This document shows, in pieces, positions 1-11,437 of a stretch of 64,000 nt of DNA. Origin of the DNA: Chrysophaeum taylorii (Eukaryota; Sar; Pelagophyceae; Pelagomonadales; Pelagomonadaceae); contig JAQMWT010000063.1 of NCBI GenBank assembly GCA_029834535.1, forward strand, positions 1-64,000, read 5' to 3'. Numbering within the stretch: the stretch's first letter is position 1; every line of letters begins with the position of its first letter. Both the position numbers and the translations under genes were made by a program. The notes beneath the pieces were generated by a model that saw only the letters and a program-made list of their open reading frames with translations, was not told where the DNA came from and did not search any database.

Positions 1-2868
1 TTCGCCCATTTGGATATCGCATCGCCCTCATCTACACCGATCGTGACCGCTCTCTTATGGGCCAATTCGAAACCTTCTGTCTGGGCAACGCGCCCTCAAA
101 CGGGCTCCTGCTGCTCAGTCAAAACTTCGCAGGCGCACGCTTTCTGGTGTTGTGGAACGCTCTCATCGCGCAACTGCTGATATTACTCGCACTCTTTTGG
201 TGCATGCGCACCGCCTGATTTTTGGCGTTGGGCCATGGAAACGGCTGACTTCATCTCTGAGCGCATGCCAAGCCTCTAACCCTGGATATATGACGCCATA
301 TGAAATGATACATGAAACTCTCCCCCCTGTCGATTTTCTTCGTAGTTTGGGGCTGTCCTGCTGCAATTCTTACTGGCGACAAATGGCCTACCAAAGCTAT
401 AACTATCTTCATTGGGTATCCCTCTGCCGGACCTGGTTATCGCATCTTGCTTCAACTGGTCCGTCATCCATACATCTATTGACGTTGTTTTTGACGAAAA
501 TTTTGCCATGCGTAAGTCTCTGTCCTCCCAACCCCTCCTCTCCTCTTGTGGATTCTCGTTTCCCTGACTTTTTATTATGCCCATCGTTGTCTTCTGCTGT
601 TGCTCCCTTTGCTTCTGTTTTTGATGATCAGGAGCCGGCCTTATCGGGACTGATCACCCCAGAAACAATACCACAACCGTCAACGGACAATACGAAAAGT
701 GCACCATTACGTCGAGCCAAACGGGGCCGACCGCGCAAAGTCGACCAAAGCGCATTACCACCAAACACAAACAAACCATCGAACTTTCATTCTAGCGTTT
801 GTCCACAACGCAATGTCAATTCTGTTTGTCCCCCACGTAATGTCGATTCTGTTTCTTCATGTCACTCTCTGTGTGTCTCTAATTCTAGCTTTCGTTTGTT
901 AGTTCATTATGTCTTCCTTCCCCTTTGTCTAGCTCATACCCTTGTTGATCCCCAAGCTGTCCATGTTCATTACTCTGCTTCCGAAGAAACCTCTCAGTAT
1001 TCATACATTGACGATGGGCTATCACCTCTCCACCCATTTACGCGAAGCTTTAGCTCAACAAATCCTGAGCGTCCTGGCTGGTTGCAAGCCATCGCCAAAA
1101 AATATCATTCCCTCGGTCAGCTTGGTTGCTGGGATGTTGTTCGCGTTCCTTCGACTTTTTCTGGCAACATCTGTACCCTCAAGTGGATCCTCCGCAAGAA
1201 GTATGAATCTGGCCGCTTCAAATCGTACAAGGCTCGCCTCGTTGTCCGCGGTTACACCCAGGTTCACGGCATTGATTATCACGATACATATTCGCCAGTT
1301 GCCAACATCGTCACCATCCGTTTCTTTCTAACTTTTGTTGCTGTTCATGACTGGGATTTGCACAAGTTGGATGTCAGCTCCGCTTTTTAAGCTCCCATTG
1401 ACGAAGACATCTATGTCTGGCCACCCGAAGGCTATGCTCCTCGCCAACCCACCGATGGTTCCAAAATCGTTTACAAGCTCCGTCGCTCTTGGTATGGTTG
1501 CAAACAAGCTTGTCGTAATTGGTGGCTTTATTTGGAACGCTTCCTTGTCAATGATTGTGGCTTCGTCCGCGGATCTGGTGACACTTGCAGTTACAAGCTC
1601 GTGCTTAATTCTACCGTTGTCCTACGTCTCGTTCTTGTCGTTGATGATCTTCTTGTGGCGCACCCTCGTCATTGCCTTGGCCATTACCAAGCCTTCTTCC
1701 TCCGTTTCCGAACCTTCACTGACGTCAACGAGCTTGATCTAACCACTTACGTTGGTCTCCGCATTACGCGTGATCGCGCCCGTCGCACGCTCGCTATCGA
1801 CCAATCCCATGCTATCCGTGCAATCCTTACCGACCATCGCTTCATCAACAGTAAACCCGAACTGACTCCCGCTCCCAAAGGTCTTGATCTTTCTGCGGCT
1901 GACTGTCCTACCCCTGGCTCTCCCGATCACGTCTTCATGGCACGCATCCCTTTTCGTCGTATTGTTGGCTGTGTTTTATTTATTTCCGTCATGACTCGCC
2001 CTGATATCACTTGGTCCGTCAATCAGTGTGCGCGTTTTTCACACAATCCTGGTAAACCCCACTGGCACGCTTTATCCCATACCCTTCGTTATCTCAATGG
2101 TTCTCAAGATCTTGCCCTTGTTCTTGGTCGCGATTCTACCCTTCGTCTCTGTGGTTATTCCGACTCCAGCTGGGCCGACGACCCTGATGACCGCCACTCC
2201 ACTACTGGCTTTTGTTTTCTCCTTGCTGGCTCTATGATAGCCTACTGCTCACGCTCGCAGTACCTCCTCGCCCGCTCCTCTTTTGAAGCTGAATTGCTCG
2301 CTCTTTACGCCGCTACTGCTGAGCTCTCTTGGCTTCTCAAACTTTTTGATGACTTTGATCTCCCTCGTCACACGGTACCAATGTATGTCGATAATAGCAC
2401 CACCGTCACCCAAGTCCGTCTCCAATGTCTCACGCGGCGCACCCGCCATATTGACATTCGCTTTTACAGCACCGCCGAATATCATCGCAACCACATCATT
2501 GATCTCCAACACATTCCCCGCCTTGACAACCTTAGCGATATCTCCACCCGCAGTACGGAAGCTCCTCCCTTTCCCCGGCTTCGTGCTCGTTACCTCACCT
2601 CGTGACTTCGCCCGACATCTCCTGTCTCTTTCTGCCACAGTGTCTCTCCTGACGTCTTCCTTCAAGCTTCTCCTCTGTGAGCGTCTCACTTACCCCTTTT
2701 TCCCTTTCTTTCTCTTCCAGCACCTGTGTGAGGACCTCACCCCCTTTTCCTTTTCTTTCTTTTTCGGCACCTGTGTGAGGAAGCTATGACACTTATCCCT
2801 GCACCACGTATCTAGTATCCCTACGTCATTCCCTTATCGCTAGAGTAACGCCCACTCCTGTTGTCACA
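1..2868 (+). mobile_element. Copia LTR retrotransposon, left-arm copy (3' part only)
   Basis: Ty1/Copia-family element entering from the window edge inside the integrase region. The visible order is integrase C-terminal part, reverse transcriptase (conserved AFI-type region, VDD active-site motif) and RNase H, then a 95-bp 3' LTR. The order integrase before reverse transcriptase defines the Copia family. This copy is a broken fossil with roughly five interruptions in the visible part. It occupies the mirror position of the right-arm copy, with the same flanking 5-bp duplication, so the insertion predates the arm duplication. A patch in the reverse transcriptase/RNase H part differs from the right-arm copy by several percent, unlike the flanking DNA. 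Confidence 0.93.
2774..2868 (+). repeat. Copia 3' LTR (left arm)
   Basis: 95-bp LTR beginning TGTGAGG and ending GTCACA, followed by CTACC, the complement of the GGTAG target-site duplication seen around the right-arm element. It is unusually short for a Copia LTR. Confidence 0.85.
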
Positions 2869-2889
2869 CTACCTATAGGGTGGATGGAT

Positions 2890-3400
2890 GACGCCATTCA
2901 CAGTCCTTACTACTAATCGACAGATGTTTGTCTGTCTGTTTGTCTGTCTGTCTGTTTGTCTTTAAATGTCGACTGCTAAGAGGGGGGTGTGTGTGGGGAG
3001 CATGAAGGATGTGGGGTGGGTTTGTGGAGTATGAGGGTGTGCCTGACGGGCGGAGATAAGGAGTTTGTCTTTAAATGTCGACTGCTAAGAGGGGGTGTGA
3101 GTGGGGAGTTTGTCTTTAAATGTCGACTGCTAAGAGGGGTGTGTGTGTGGGGAGCATGAAGGATGTGGGTGGGTTTGTGGGGTATGGGGGATGTGGGGAG
3201 TTTGTCTGTAAATGTCGACCTGCTAAGGGGGTGGGTGTATGTGGGGAGTATGAAGGATGTGGGTGGGTTCGTGGGTAGGAGGGATGTGCCTGACGGGCGG
3301 AGATAAGTACGCGGGACCTAGTCGGGGTCATCGCCGGGTCGTGGGGCAGGCGAAGAGGAGGGCCCCGCCCGTATGTTTGTTTGTCTTTAAATGTCGCCAA
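2890..3400. repeat. GT-rich minisatellite with GTCGACATTTAAAGACA motif (left arm)
   Basis: After a (GTCT)n-like stretch (about 2,926-2,962), an irregular tandem array of about 60-150-bp units follows. Units share the motif TTTAAATGTCGACTGCTAAG, a G/T-rich spacer (GTGTGGGGAGCATGAAGGATG) and CTGACGGGCGG. No gene is evident. The mirror copy is at 38,880-39,400. Confidence 0.85.
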
Positions 3401-3643
3401 AGCTCCGCATGCAGGGGTTAGTTTTGTGGAGCTCTCCAGCGCGCACTTCACCAGGTTGACTTCACTTCACCAGAATTTCTGCCCCTTCGTGTTCACGTTC
3501 ACATTCACTCACGATGTGACGGGCTGACCCTCGTCTGATGAGCGAAATGGAGCCGCGCAAGCTGGATTCGAACTAGAGGTGAACAATAATGTTGATGATG
3601 AGGAGGAAAGGCGGAAGAGAATGAGGAGCACAAGAACGAGCCG

Positions 3644-4156
3644 ATGTCGATGCTAACGTCGAAGATGCCCGGCAAAAATGGACGATCAACCAGGAAACAA
3701 CTTGGTCGGCGCGGTCGAGAAGAACGAGCTGCCCTGCTCACGAACAAAAATTTAATTGCGGCGGTCCGGATCAAGCACAGCGACCTCGCCAAAACCGAGT
3801 TCAAGAACGCCGGGAGCACTATCCCTGAAGTGTTTTCGGATATGGAGGCTGATGAGGAAGAACAAGTCGTAGATACCAAGGTCTTTCACATCGCCGAAGG
3901 TAAGAAATACAGAGTACCACCCACTGCTGTTGACCTCGTCCTTCGCCGTGACGCACGAATGAGCCTTAGAGCACCAGACCCAGGCAAACGCGGGCGGGGG
4001 GCACGGAACCGACGGGCCGCGGCAGGGTACGGCACGGGCACTCAAAGAAAAATAAAAAAGAAACGGTGGCGTTCACTTCACCAAGGTTCCACGATCGCCA
4101 CGACAGTGTTCACTTTAAATCACCAGACTTTTTGTGTGGTGGTTTACATTCACTAG
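3644..4156 (+). CDS. Hypothetical basic/acidic protein (left arm)
   Basis: Open frame of about 170 codons. The part shared with the mirror copy (about residues 18-135) runs from a basic patch (GRRGREER) through an acidic stretch (MEADEEEQVV) to an Arg/Gly-rich tail (GKRGRGARNRRAAAGYGTG). I recognise no domain. The composition recalls RNA-binding or chromatin-associated low-complexity proteins, which is inference only. A GGTAAGAA donor-like site lies inside the ORF at about 3,899, so the frame after it may be intronic. The two arms differ in frame at both ends through homopolymer-like indels, so neither terminus is reliable. Confidence 0.4.
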   Translation: MSMLTSKMPGKNGRSTRKQLGRRGREERAALLTNKNLIAAVRIKHSDLAKTEFKNAGSTIPEVFSDMEADEEEQVVDTKVFHIAEGKKYRVPPTAVDLVLRRDARMSLRAPDPGKRGRGARNRRAAAGYGTGTQRKIKKKRWRSLHQGSTIATTVFTLNHQTFCVVVYIH

Positions 4157-5200
4157 GAGGGTTTAGTGACTTGAGAAACCTGAAGCTGTGGCATAAACTA
4201 CGCGTCCGTAACAACGCGTGTTGCCGCGTGTTTTTTTCATAGTATTCGTGGTTCTTTTCAGCTCGAAGAGCACCATCACCATCTTCTTGTCGCCAAAGCC
4301 AGGCACTCGTAGCGCCTTCTGCTCAGAAGCTTCTACTACCTTTATAACTCTGAAATGGCTGGCAATATATCGTGGCTCGTACGACGACTGGTTCGTTGAG
4401 AAGGTTGGGACTTCGAACCGACGCCGGAGAAGTTAAAAATCTCCTCCATGCTGCCGGTACGTCGTCGCCCGTACGAACTTTGCGACATTGGTGATGACAA
4501 CGACATCGGACCATTCGAGGACAGCGATGGTTTGCCGATGTCGATGGGTCGATGATTTCTACAATTTGCGTGTCTACAAAAGAGGAATGCACTCTCTTTT
4601 GCGAGAACTTCTGTAGTTTAAATCCGTGACACACTTGACGCCCCAGCTTGCGCGCAGTGCCCACGTCGCGGGCCTCGAGCTCTCGAAAGACTTTTCTTCT
4701 GGTATCTTGAGAAAGACTGCGAGTATCCAGCGGCAGTATCGCAAGGACGCACGCGTGTGGTCTTCGACCCGAACTGCTGGGATCCCGTGCACCAGGCACC
4801 TTAGCACACGCAGACAGCACTAGTCCTCATTCCAGACCGTCAGGTCATCAACTTGTCACCTTCCTTGTCACACAACAGGCGTTGTGTGTAAAGCCAGTTG
4901 CGAGGTTTGTGCTTCCGACGTCGTCGGGCATTGGCTTCGGCGGTACAGCGAGTCGCGTGGTGGTGCTCGAGGCGAAAAGTCTTCGCCCGCTCAGTACCTC
5001 TCGGTCAAACGCGAAAAGTCAGTCTGGATTCGACCGATAACGACGCTACTCGTCGAAGGAAGGAAGGAAGGACACACAGCTTCTTCTTTTTGGCTTCTTT
5101 TTTGAATAAAAGTTCAAGAGGTTGTTGTGCCACACCACAAAATTACATTGCCGAAGAAAAAGAGAATAGACAGAGAGAGGAAAGGGCTGATGGTGTTAGG
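4157..5200. other. Unresolved coding-like stretch (left arm)
   Basis: No complete gene. On the plus strand short in-phase segments look protein-like (around 4,400-4,560, rich in Asp/Gly/Pro, and 4,660-4,800, aromatic-rich), but stops and frame changes separate them, and the minus strand is also open over 4,323-4,820. Both arms carry the same disruption, so this is probably a decayed gene or one with unrecognised introns. AAGG repeats lie at about 5,058-5,072. Confidence 0.3.
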
Positions 5201-5201
5201 G

Positions 5202-6075
5202 TTAGGGGCGCTTTGACTTGCTGCCGCAGCGTTTCAGGACAAGGGAGCGGACACAGAGGAGGAGGAGGAGCGGGGAAGCGCAGAAGAAGAAAGAGACGGC
5301 CTGCACGACGACGATGAACCTCTGCATCAGCACGGTGTCGTTGGCGTGCGGATACGGCACCCTGACGCAAGAATGTCGGCACAGGGCTGCTCGAATTCCG
5401 GCGCTAGAAATTCGCAGAGCGGTTTCCAGCCGTGTTTGGCTTCGTGGATTAGTAGCTTGTCCGGTGGCACCGTGGCGCGCACCTTGTCGATCCACGAATC
5501 GTGGGCTGCAGCCAGATCCTTTTGCAGCGGGAGGCCCCCGACAGGCGGTGCTCCGAGGAGTTCCCAACCATAGTTAATAACGCCGACGTCGAAGACTTTG
5601 CCTTCGAAGAAGCTCCACGGGGGGTAGCGCATCAAGGGCACGAACCGTGCGATGGTGCTCAAGACCGACGTCGCCCAGACCTCGCCGCTCGAGCGCACGC
5701 TCAGCACGACCTTGGCTGACGGGTACAGGTCGAGGAGTTCCTTATAGACCATACACGCCGGAAATCGGTGGTAGCGTTGAAGCCGTGCGACGAAAGCCCG
5801 CGTGCGATGCCCTCGATTGCGCGCGCGCTCTCTTCGGGTGACGTGGAACGCGACCACGCCCGCCACAGAGGCCAGTGCTGGTTGCTGATGTTTTCGCGCA
5901 TATGATAAACTTTGAGACCAAGCGATTCCAGTGCCAGCTTGAGCGAGGACGTGCCAGTGCGGCCGAGGCCGGCCCCGATCACGTGGAGCTCCGAGGCCGC
6001 GGGAGCCACCTGCGCCTTGCCAAACATACCCTTCGCGACGACCGCGGCGTTCTGGGCCAATCCCGGCGGACCCAT
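5202..6075 (-). pseudogene. Sulfotransferase A, left-arm copy (frame-shifted)
   Basis: Mirror copy of the intact gene at 36,178-37,059. It encodes the same P-loop sulfotransferase-like protein with the GAGLGRTGTSS loop near the N-terminus and a C-terminal membrane segment. The start ATG is the complement of 6,073-6,075 and the stop the complement of 5,202-5,204. It is 8 bp shorter than the mirror copy and the frame shifts at several places where the arms differ by short indels. Given the indel-only pattern this may be sequence error instead of real inactivation. Confidence 0.8.
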
Positions 6076-6147
6076 AGTTTGTTTTGTGGCGACGCGCCTC
6101 ACCACACTTACCCCGGGTAGTATTGGAATGCCGCACCTTTGTCAATA

Positions 6148-6400
6148 GGGTCGGATAAGAAAACGAGACTAGCCCGCGCCGCAACGACGGGTCCTACAAC
6201 GCGTGGGCTTTTTCCTTTTTGCGTGAGGGGACGAAAGGATGCCGACTTCACTATGGGGACTAGTTCCATCGCGACGATCTCGCGGCGTGGCGGCACATAC
6301 TGCTTGAGTACAAATGAACATAGCTCAGCGATCCGTTGAGTATGTCTTAGTACAAACTGAAACATAGTTAACGGCTCGTACGAACTTTCTTATCCGACCC
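6148..6400. mobile_element. MITE-like element with 15-bp terminal inverted repeats (left arm)
   Basis: GGGTCGGATAAGAAA at 6,148-6,162 is exactly inverted at 6,386-6,400, enclosing 253 bp with no coding capacity. The segment lies about 70 bp upstream of the sulfotransferase start. I see no convincing target-site duplication, so a non-autonomous DNA transposon is inferred from the inverted ends only. Confidence 0.5.
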
Positions 6401-7349
6401 TGCCTTTGAGAAAGCCAGCCTCGCCACACGGGCCTTGGACTTTTTTCAACAAACCACCGGCGGGTGGTGACAGATCCTATGGTTCGCCTTCCTGGGACCC
6501 TCTCTCATGCATGCCGCCGCTTAACTCATCTTCCGACATCCTTCTTAACCTCTTCTGGCCGGCGGTGCTTTAGACCCTCACGGTCGCCTTGTGTGTGATG
6601 AACGCCCACTCCTCTTTCTACAAATCGAGTCGGCCTAGCGCACTTTTCGAACAGATTCCACAATCTCGAGCGCACGAACGTCGATTTCTTTGCATGATAG
6701 GACACGCGACCTGATCGATCTCATGCATCCCTACACTCGCCCGCGTTGGCAGCATCTGAGGAGAGTGTTGTTCGCGACGATTCCAACCAGCCGCTCGCCA
6801 ATCTCGTTGGTGTACGGGTCGTCGACCTCAAACTAGTGATCGATCGACTACCCTCTCTCTCTCCACGCCTCAAACTACGCTCACCAAGGGCTCGGTCATC
6901 TTTGCAAACAAGAGGCGACAAATGGGAAGCGACCCGTTGCTTCCCACTGATCGCCACGTCGCTTGGGAAGTGTGGTCCTTGACTTTCCTCGATTCGCAAC
7001 GAACGCGGGATCTCGAGACATTCTTCTCGCAGCAGCGAACTCAACGGACGCCGCGCTGTCTCGAGATCCTTGTGCAACAATATTCGCTCGCGACTCTGGC
7101 GGTACAGTTCTCCCTGCGTGGTCGCCGCCGGCAGTGACTTGCTTGTACAATTGCGAGCTCCCTAGAGTCGAGTCGAGTCGAGTCGAGTCATTCATTCAAA
7201 CGACGACGTCCATTGAATGGCTCTAACATCAGCGGCATCCGCATCCGCACGCACCTCTTTCTTTGCAGGCCGAAAAAACTTGTATAACCCTAATCCTCAA
7301 CCGTTGTTGCAATCCTGAAACCCTGCTACGTGTCCAATAATTCTCTCAA
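6401..7349. other. No gene recognised; (GAGTC)n microsatellite
   Basis: About 950 bp with short open frames on both strands and none convincing. A perfect pentanucleotide repeat GAGTC x5 sits at 7,165-7,189. The mirror stretch is about 34,900-35,850. Confidence 0.5.
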
Positions 7350-8101
7350 GAGCCGAGGCCGCAGTGCGTCGCCCAGAGTGCCCGAGGCGTAACCCGACAA
7401 ACTCTCCTTCGTTATCGATTTCGCGGCCGTAGAGACGCTTTTAGGTGCAGCGGATCGGTTCTGGTTTTTTCGCCTGCAACGAGCTTTCGTTGGAACGGAG
7501 GATGAGTTTGCGGCCGATTTATCTGAGGATTTGCTCCGGCAATATCGAGGTACTGTCATATTGCTGTGGGGTGAGCCGCGACACCTTGCTCCAAGCGGCC
7601 CTGTTTCCAAGCTCCATTTTCAAAGCTTCCAACGATGATGCCGGCGTCTTCCGCGCGCGCGGTCGAATAGTCAAAATTCAGGCATCATCAACAAGTTCTA
7701 CCTGGAGGCAAGTCGTCGATGTCGTCATCGAGGAGTTCCCACCGGAGCTCCAAGACCAGTCTGGAAATCTCGTGGGCGTCTTTATTATGGGGCGGAGCTG
7801 CCGATGGTGAACTGTGTCGAGCTCGACAGTCTCGAGGCGGCCGGAAGCGCGCGTACCGCCACCCCTCGTCCCGACAAGGCAACGAGCTTGAGGTCAAGCG
7901 GGCCAAGGCCGTGAGACAGCCGCCGAGCCATCAGGATATGTTTCGCGCATGGCACATATGGATATGCGACCCCTCCAAGTCAACTCAACAACCCCACAGA
8001 GCTCCTCGAGTGGTTCGCCCAGTGGTTCGCCCAGTGGTTCGGCCGCGACGCAGTCCGAAAGGTCGCGCGCGTCATCGACGCTGCGGTGGTCATGGATCCC
8101 T
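7350..8101 (+). CDS. Coding-like tract, unknown protein (left arm)
   Basis: The plus strand shows long protein-like segments in shifting frames: an acidic/aromatic segment from about 7,403 to 7,640, a continuing segment to about 7,810, and a segment from about 7,945 ending at a stop near 8,101. That last part contains a short tandem duplication, EWFAQWFAQWFGRD. No family recognised. The same frame changes occur in the mirror copy, so they are either introns or real decay. Boundaries are approximate. Confidence 0.35.
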
Positions 8102-8306
8102 GAGTCTCCGACTCGACACTTATTTTCCGATCTCCGATACATCATATGCGTCATCGCCCGCACCACCATATCGATGATGCCTGCACTTGTGCGTGCGTCC
8201 TATAGGAGGAAGAAAGGTGGTCATTTTCTCTTTCTATAGGAGGACGCTTTTAAAAACAAAAAATACGGAAGAGAAGACGTGACGCGCACATTATTGAACT
8301 TCCCAA

Positions 8307-8335
8307 TGCGTGCGTGCGTGCGTGCGTGCGTGCGT
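8307..8335. repeat. (TGCG)n microsatellite (left arm)
   Basis: About seven TGCG units between the coding-like tract and the kinesin. The mirror copy is at about 33,907-33,935. Confidence 0.85.
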
Positions 8336-8476
8336 TTAGTATCAAAAAGAACAACAACATACTGATGATGAGCTGGCGACGACGGTTTCGCGCCGCACGC
8401 ATTACGACGAATCACCCGAAAAATGATTATTTCTGTCTTCGATCGAGAGGGCTAGTTTTTGAACCAAAATGAATGA

Positions 8477-9977
8477 ATGAGCAGTAAGCAGCGCATACAA
8501 GTGTCGGTATGTGTCTGCTGGAGCCCAGCAAACGCAAAGACAACCAACCGTGTAGGTGCGCGTGCGGCCGGCGCGGCCGGATGAGAAAGGTGAGGCATGG
8601 GGCGTGGAGGGGTCGCGGATCACGGGACCGAAGCGAACGTTCAGCTTGGATCGCATATTCGATGCGACGTGCGGAAACGAAACCGTTTACGAATCGGTGG
8701 CGCGGAGTATTGTGGTGGACGCGATGCGCGGGTACCACGGCGCGGTTGTCGCGTACGGCCAGACAGCAACGGGGAAGACGCACACGATGCAGGGCACGCC
8801 GCAGGAGCCGGGGCTGATTCCTCTGGCCGTCGAAGAGTGTTTCGAATACATCGAACTCGAAGAAACGGAGTGCGTTTACGCGCTCCGCGTTTCGTATCTG
8901 GAAGTGTATAACGAAACAGTGCGCGATCTGTTGAGCGACCGGACGCCGCGCTTTGTCGATGATCGCATCGAGAACGTCACCGAAGAATCTGTGGCGTCGA
9001 TCGGCGACGTGTACGCGGTGATCGTGAGAGGCGAGCAGCGGAGGCACGTCGGAAGTACGGACGCGAACGCGCGGAGCTCGAGGTCGCATGCGATCTTGCG
9101 ACTTTCGATCGAGTCCAAGGCCTCCACGACGCTGACGGCAACCTTGTCCTTCGTCGACCTCGCGGGCTCGGAGAAAGCGGGGGGGTCCGCCGCCCGAAGC
9201 CGCGAAGGGAAGTACATAAACAAATCCCTGCACGCGCTCGCGCTCGTGGTCGCGAAACTCGCCGACGGGCACGCGCACATTCCCTACCGCGACTCGAAGC
9301 TCACCCGCCTGCTGCAGCCCGCGTTGGGCGGAAACGCGAGAGTCGCGGTCGTCTGCACGGTCGCTTTAGCTCCCGAAGCCGCCGAAGAAACGGCGGCGAC
9401 GCTAATGTTCGCGTCGCGAGCCAAGAAGGTCGTGCAGACGGCGCGCAAGAATTCGGTGGTCGACGCCGAGTCCCAGATCGCGTCGTACAGGGCGCAAGTC
9501 GACGACCTCAAGGGTCAACTCAAAGCGGCGAGAGAGCAGCCGGCGTCGTTGGGCGCCGACGAACGCGCCGCGCTCGCGGCAGCTCTCGACCAATTAGAGA
9601 GGCTCATCTTGCGATCGGGTCGCCCGGTGTCGCCGAAGCGCGACGAGCGCTTTTTCGCCGTCGGCCGCCGCCGCGAACGCTCGCGCACTCTTCCGCCCGT
9701 CAAAGACTCTTCTTCTGGCGAAGAGGAAATCGCCGTCGAGCAGCCCCTCCTCCGCATCAAAGCCGCGATCGAACGCGCCCTCGGCGGCTCCTCCTCCTCC
9801 TCCTCGTCGGACACCCCTCTCCTCGCCGACGACACCGCCTTCGTCCTCCAGCAGCTCGACAAGGTCGAGGCGGAAAATAGGAACCTCAAGACCCAAGTTT
9901 CCCACCTCACATCTCTCCTCCACGCCCGCGAGGCCGAGCTCCGCAAAATCAAGGGGGGGGGCGACGAGACCTTCTAA
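8477..9977 (+). CDS. Kinesin motor protein, kinesin-7 (CENP-E)-like, left copy
   Basis: Two exons, 8,477-8,506 and 8,556-9,977, about 483 aa. Exon 1 encodes MSSKQRIQVS; the 49-bp GT-AG intron (GTATGT...GTGTAG) restores the canonical kinesin opening VRVRPARPDE, which is why I choose this start. The motor domain covers about residues 8-310: P-loop GQTATGKT (78-85), switch I NARSSRSH (181-188), switch II DLAGSEK (211-217) and microtubule-binding HIPYRDSKLTRLL. A short coiled coil follows, then a Ser/Arg-rich linker with a serine run and a second C-terminal coiled coil, so it is much shorter than animal CENP-E. It should move along microtubules using ATP. A G-run near the stop differs between arms, leaving the last few residues uncertain. 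Confidence 0.93.
8507..8555 (+). other. Kinesin intron 1 (49 bp)
   Basis: Begins GTATGT and ends GTGTAG. Removal joins codons for QVS to VRVRP, the conserved first strand of the kinesin motor. The mirror intron is 33,685-33,733. Confidence 0.85.
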
Positions 9978-10374
9978 TTTCTGGTACTCTTAGGACCCCC
10001 CCCCCTCTAGGATGATGATGATGATGATGGCGTATAGCTGCTGGCGGGCGGGCGGGCGAGCGAGCGAGCGACTCAGGTAGTGTGAGACGTTCTTTCCTTG
10101 TAGTCTGTCGCACCACGAGATTCTTTCTTCTCAAGACTTTTCGGCGCGCAATCAACGTCGACTGGTCACTGACCGAACGATGAAGATGCCATGCAGATTT
10201 TTGTGATGATGCGCAGTCTTATCGTCGACGACGAGCAAATGACGGAATGCGGACGGCAGAACACGAGAGGTGGGCGACGGGAGGACTGCGGCTACCGTAC
10301 CGTAGCGTGCGGCAGGTTCTTTTCTTAAGCGCGGTCTTTTTTTTGCGTCGACTTAATCACTGCACGTCGAGATG
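9978..10374. other. Intergenic, simple repeats
   Basis: No gene seen. (GAT)n lies at about 10,010-10,029, followed by GGGC/GAGC short tandem repeats near 10,043-10,071. Confidence 0.5.
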
Positions 10375-10655
10375 TCTTGCGATGTGGTTGCAAGAGGATT
10401 GGAGGAGAACCCTGACGCCATCGTCAAGAAGCTGCCACTCGACCCCGACTTGGCGGAGCACGTTGTTGCAAGGAGGCCTTCGGATCTTCGCGGACCCGTC
10501 GACTGACTACTCAGGCCGGTTGTAGACCGCCACTACTGGTTCGGCAGCACCGACTCGATCGACGGTCTACTAAAGACGTGCCGATCAGTCCCTGCACACC
10601 GAGTCGGGAAGGCCTGGTACTTGAGGACGACGGCAGAGTTCACTACTACACGTCC
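10375..10655 (+). pseudogene. Small ORF split by one in-frame stop, unknown
   Basis: ATG in the context GAGATG opens a frame of 43 codons (MSCDVVARGLEENPDAIVKK...) ending in TGA at about 10,504. The same frame then stays open for about 50 more codons (containing VVDRHYWFGSTDS) until a GGGTAAGC donor-like sequence near 10,658. Both arms share the stop. It could be a small gene with a decayed tail, a stop reassigned by read-through, or chance. Confidence 0.3.
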
Positions 10656-10861
10656 TGGGTAAGCGTCGAACTTGAGCAGGCTGCCATCACAGTACACAGA
10701 TGGCTGCTACCCACAGCCTGTTTCTGCGCTCGCAACAATCGACGCTTACCTCATTAGTGCTAATTCTCGCGCGCTTGCCGCCGCATTGACTGAAGACAGA
10801 TAGTGCGCAAGCTATAGATAGGGCACGAGAGAGCGAGGTACGAGTCAGCCCATCAGCGTCG

Positions 10862-11018
10862 AGACGAGGACGAACGACGAGGACGAACGACGAGGACGAA
10901 CGACGAGGACGAACGACGAGGACGAACGACGAGGACGAACGACGAGGACGAACGACGAGGACGAACGACGAGGACGAACGACGAGGACGAACGACGAGGA
11001 CGAACGACGAGGACGAAC
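10862..11018. repeat. 13-bp minisatellite (GACGAGGACGAAC)n, left arm
   Basis: About 12 near-perfect copies. Because 13 is not a multiple of 3, the minus strand reads the same peptide repeat (SSFVLVVRPRR type) in all frames, which makes large spurious ORFs. Mirror at 31,229-31,386. Confidence 0.95.
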
Positions 11019-11175
11019 TTCCTTCTTCTTTCTTTTCGCATTGTACCAAAGCAATAAAATTTCTAGAGCTCGCGCTATAAAATCAGAGCCGCATAATGGA
11101 AATAGAAGTAGAACAAGCAAGCTGACAGTGTGTGCGCGCGTAGGGTGGAGGGTGTAAAGCCTCGGGAAAAAACAA

Positions 11176-11210
11176 ACGGACGGACGGACGGACGGACGGA
11201 CGGACGGACG

Positions 11211-11244
<34 letters not shown>
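11176..11244. repeat. (ACGG)n plus (TC)n compound microsatellite (left arm)
   Basis: (ACGG)n at 11,176-11,212 followed by (TC)n at 11,215-11,244. Repeat number differs in the mirror copy (31,010-31,074), as expected for unstable or poorly called microsatellites. Confidence 0.9.
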
Positions 11245-11245
<1 letters not shown>

Positions 11246-11437
11246 AGATAGAGAGGGAGAGAGGGAGATATGATCTGGACATGTGTAGGAAAGGAACACA
11301 AGCAGAGGGGGGTCCGGTGATACGAAGGTATTCTTCGGCAATGAGAGGAGGGTCATGCGTCGGGTAGTCATGCGTCGGGAGGTCGTGCGTCGGGTGCGTC
11401 GGGTGCGTCGGGTGCGTCGTGATTTAATATGCTGATC

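Noticed and set aside
3556-3590. tRNA-like box B (GTTCGAATCC on the minus strand)
   Set aside because: The surrounding bases do not form a five-pair T-stem, and no matching box A or acceptor stem is found.
10860-11020. CRISPR array
   Set aside because: Contiguous 13-bp repeats with no spacers; a minisatellite.
10845-11282. Long minus-strand ORFs with SSFVLVVRPR repeats
   Set aside because: They are products of the 13-bp minisatellite, open in all frames with no other coding signal.
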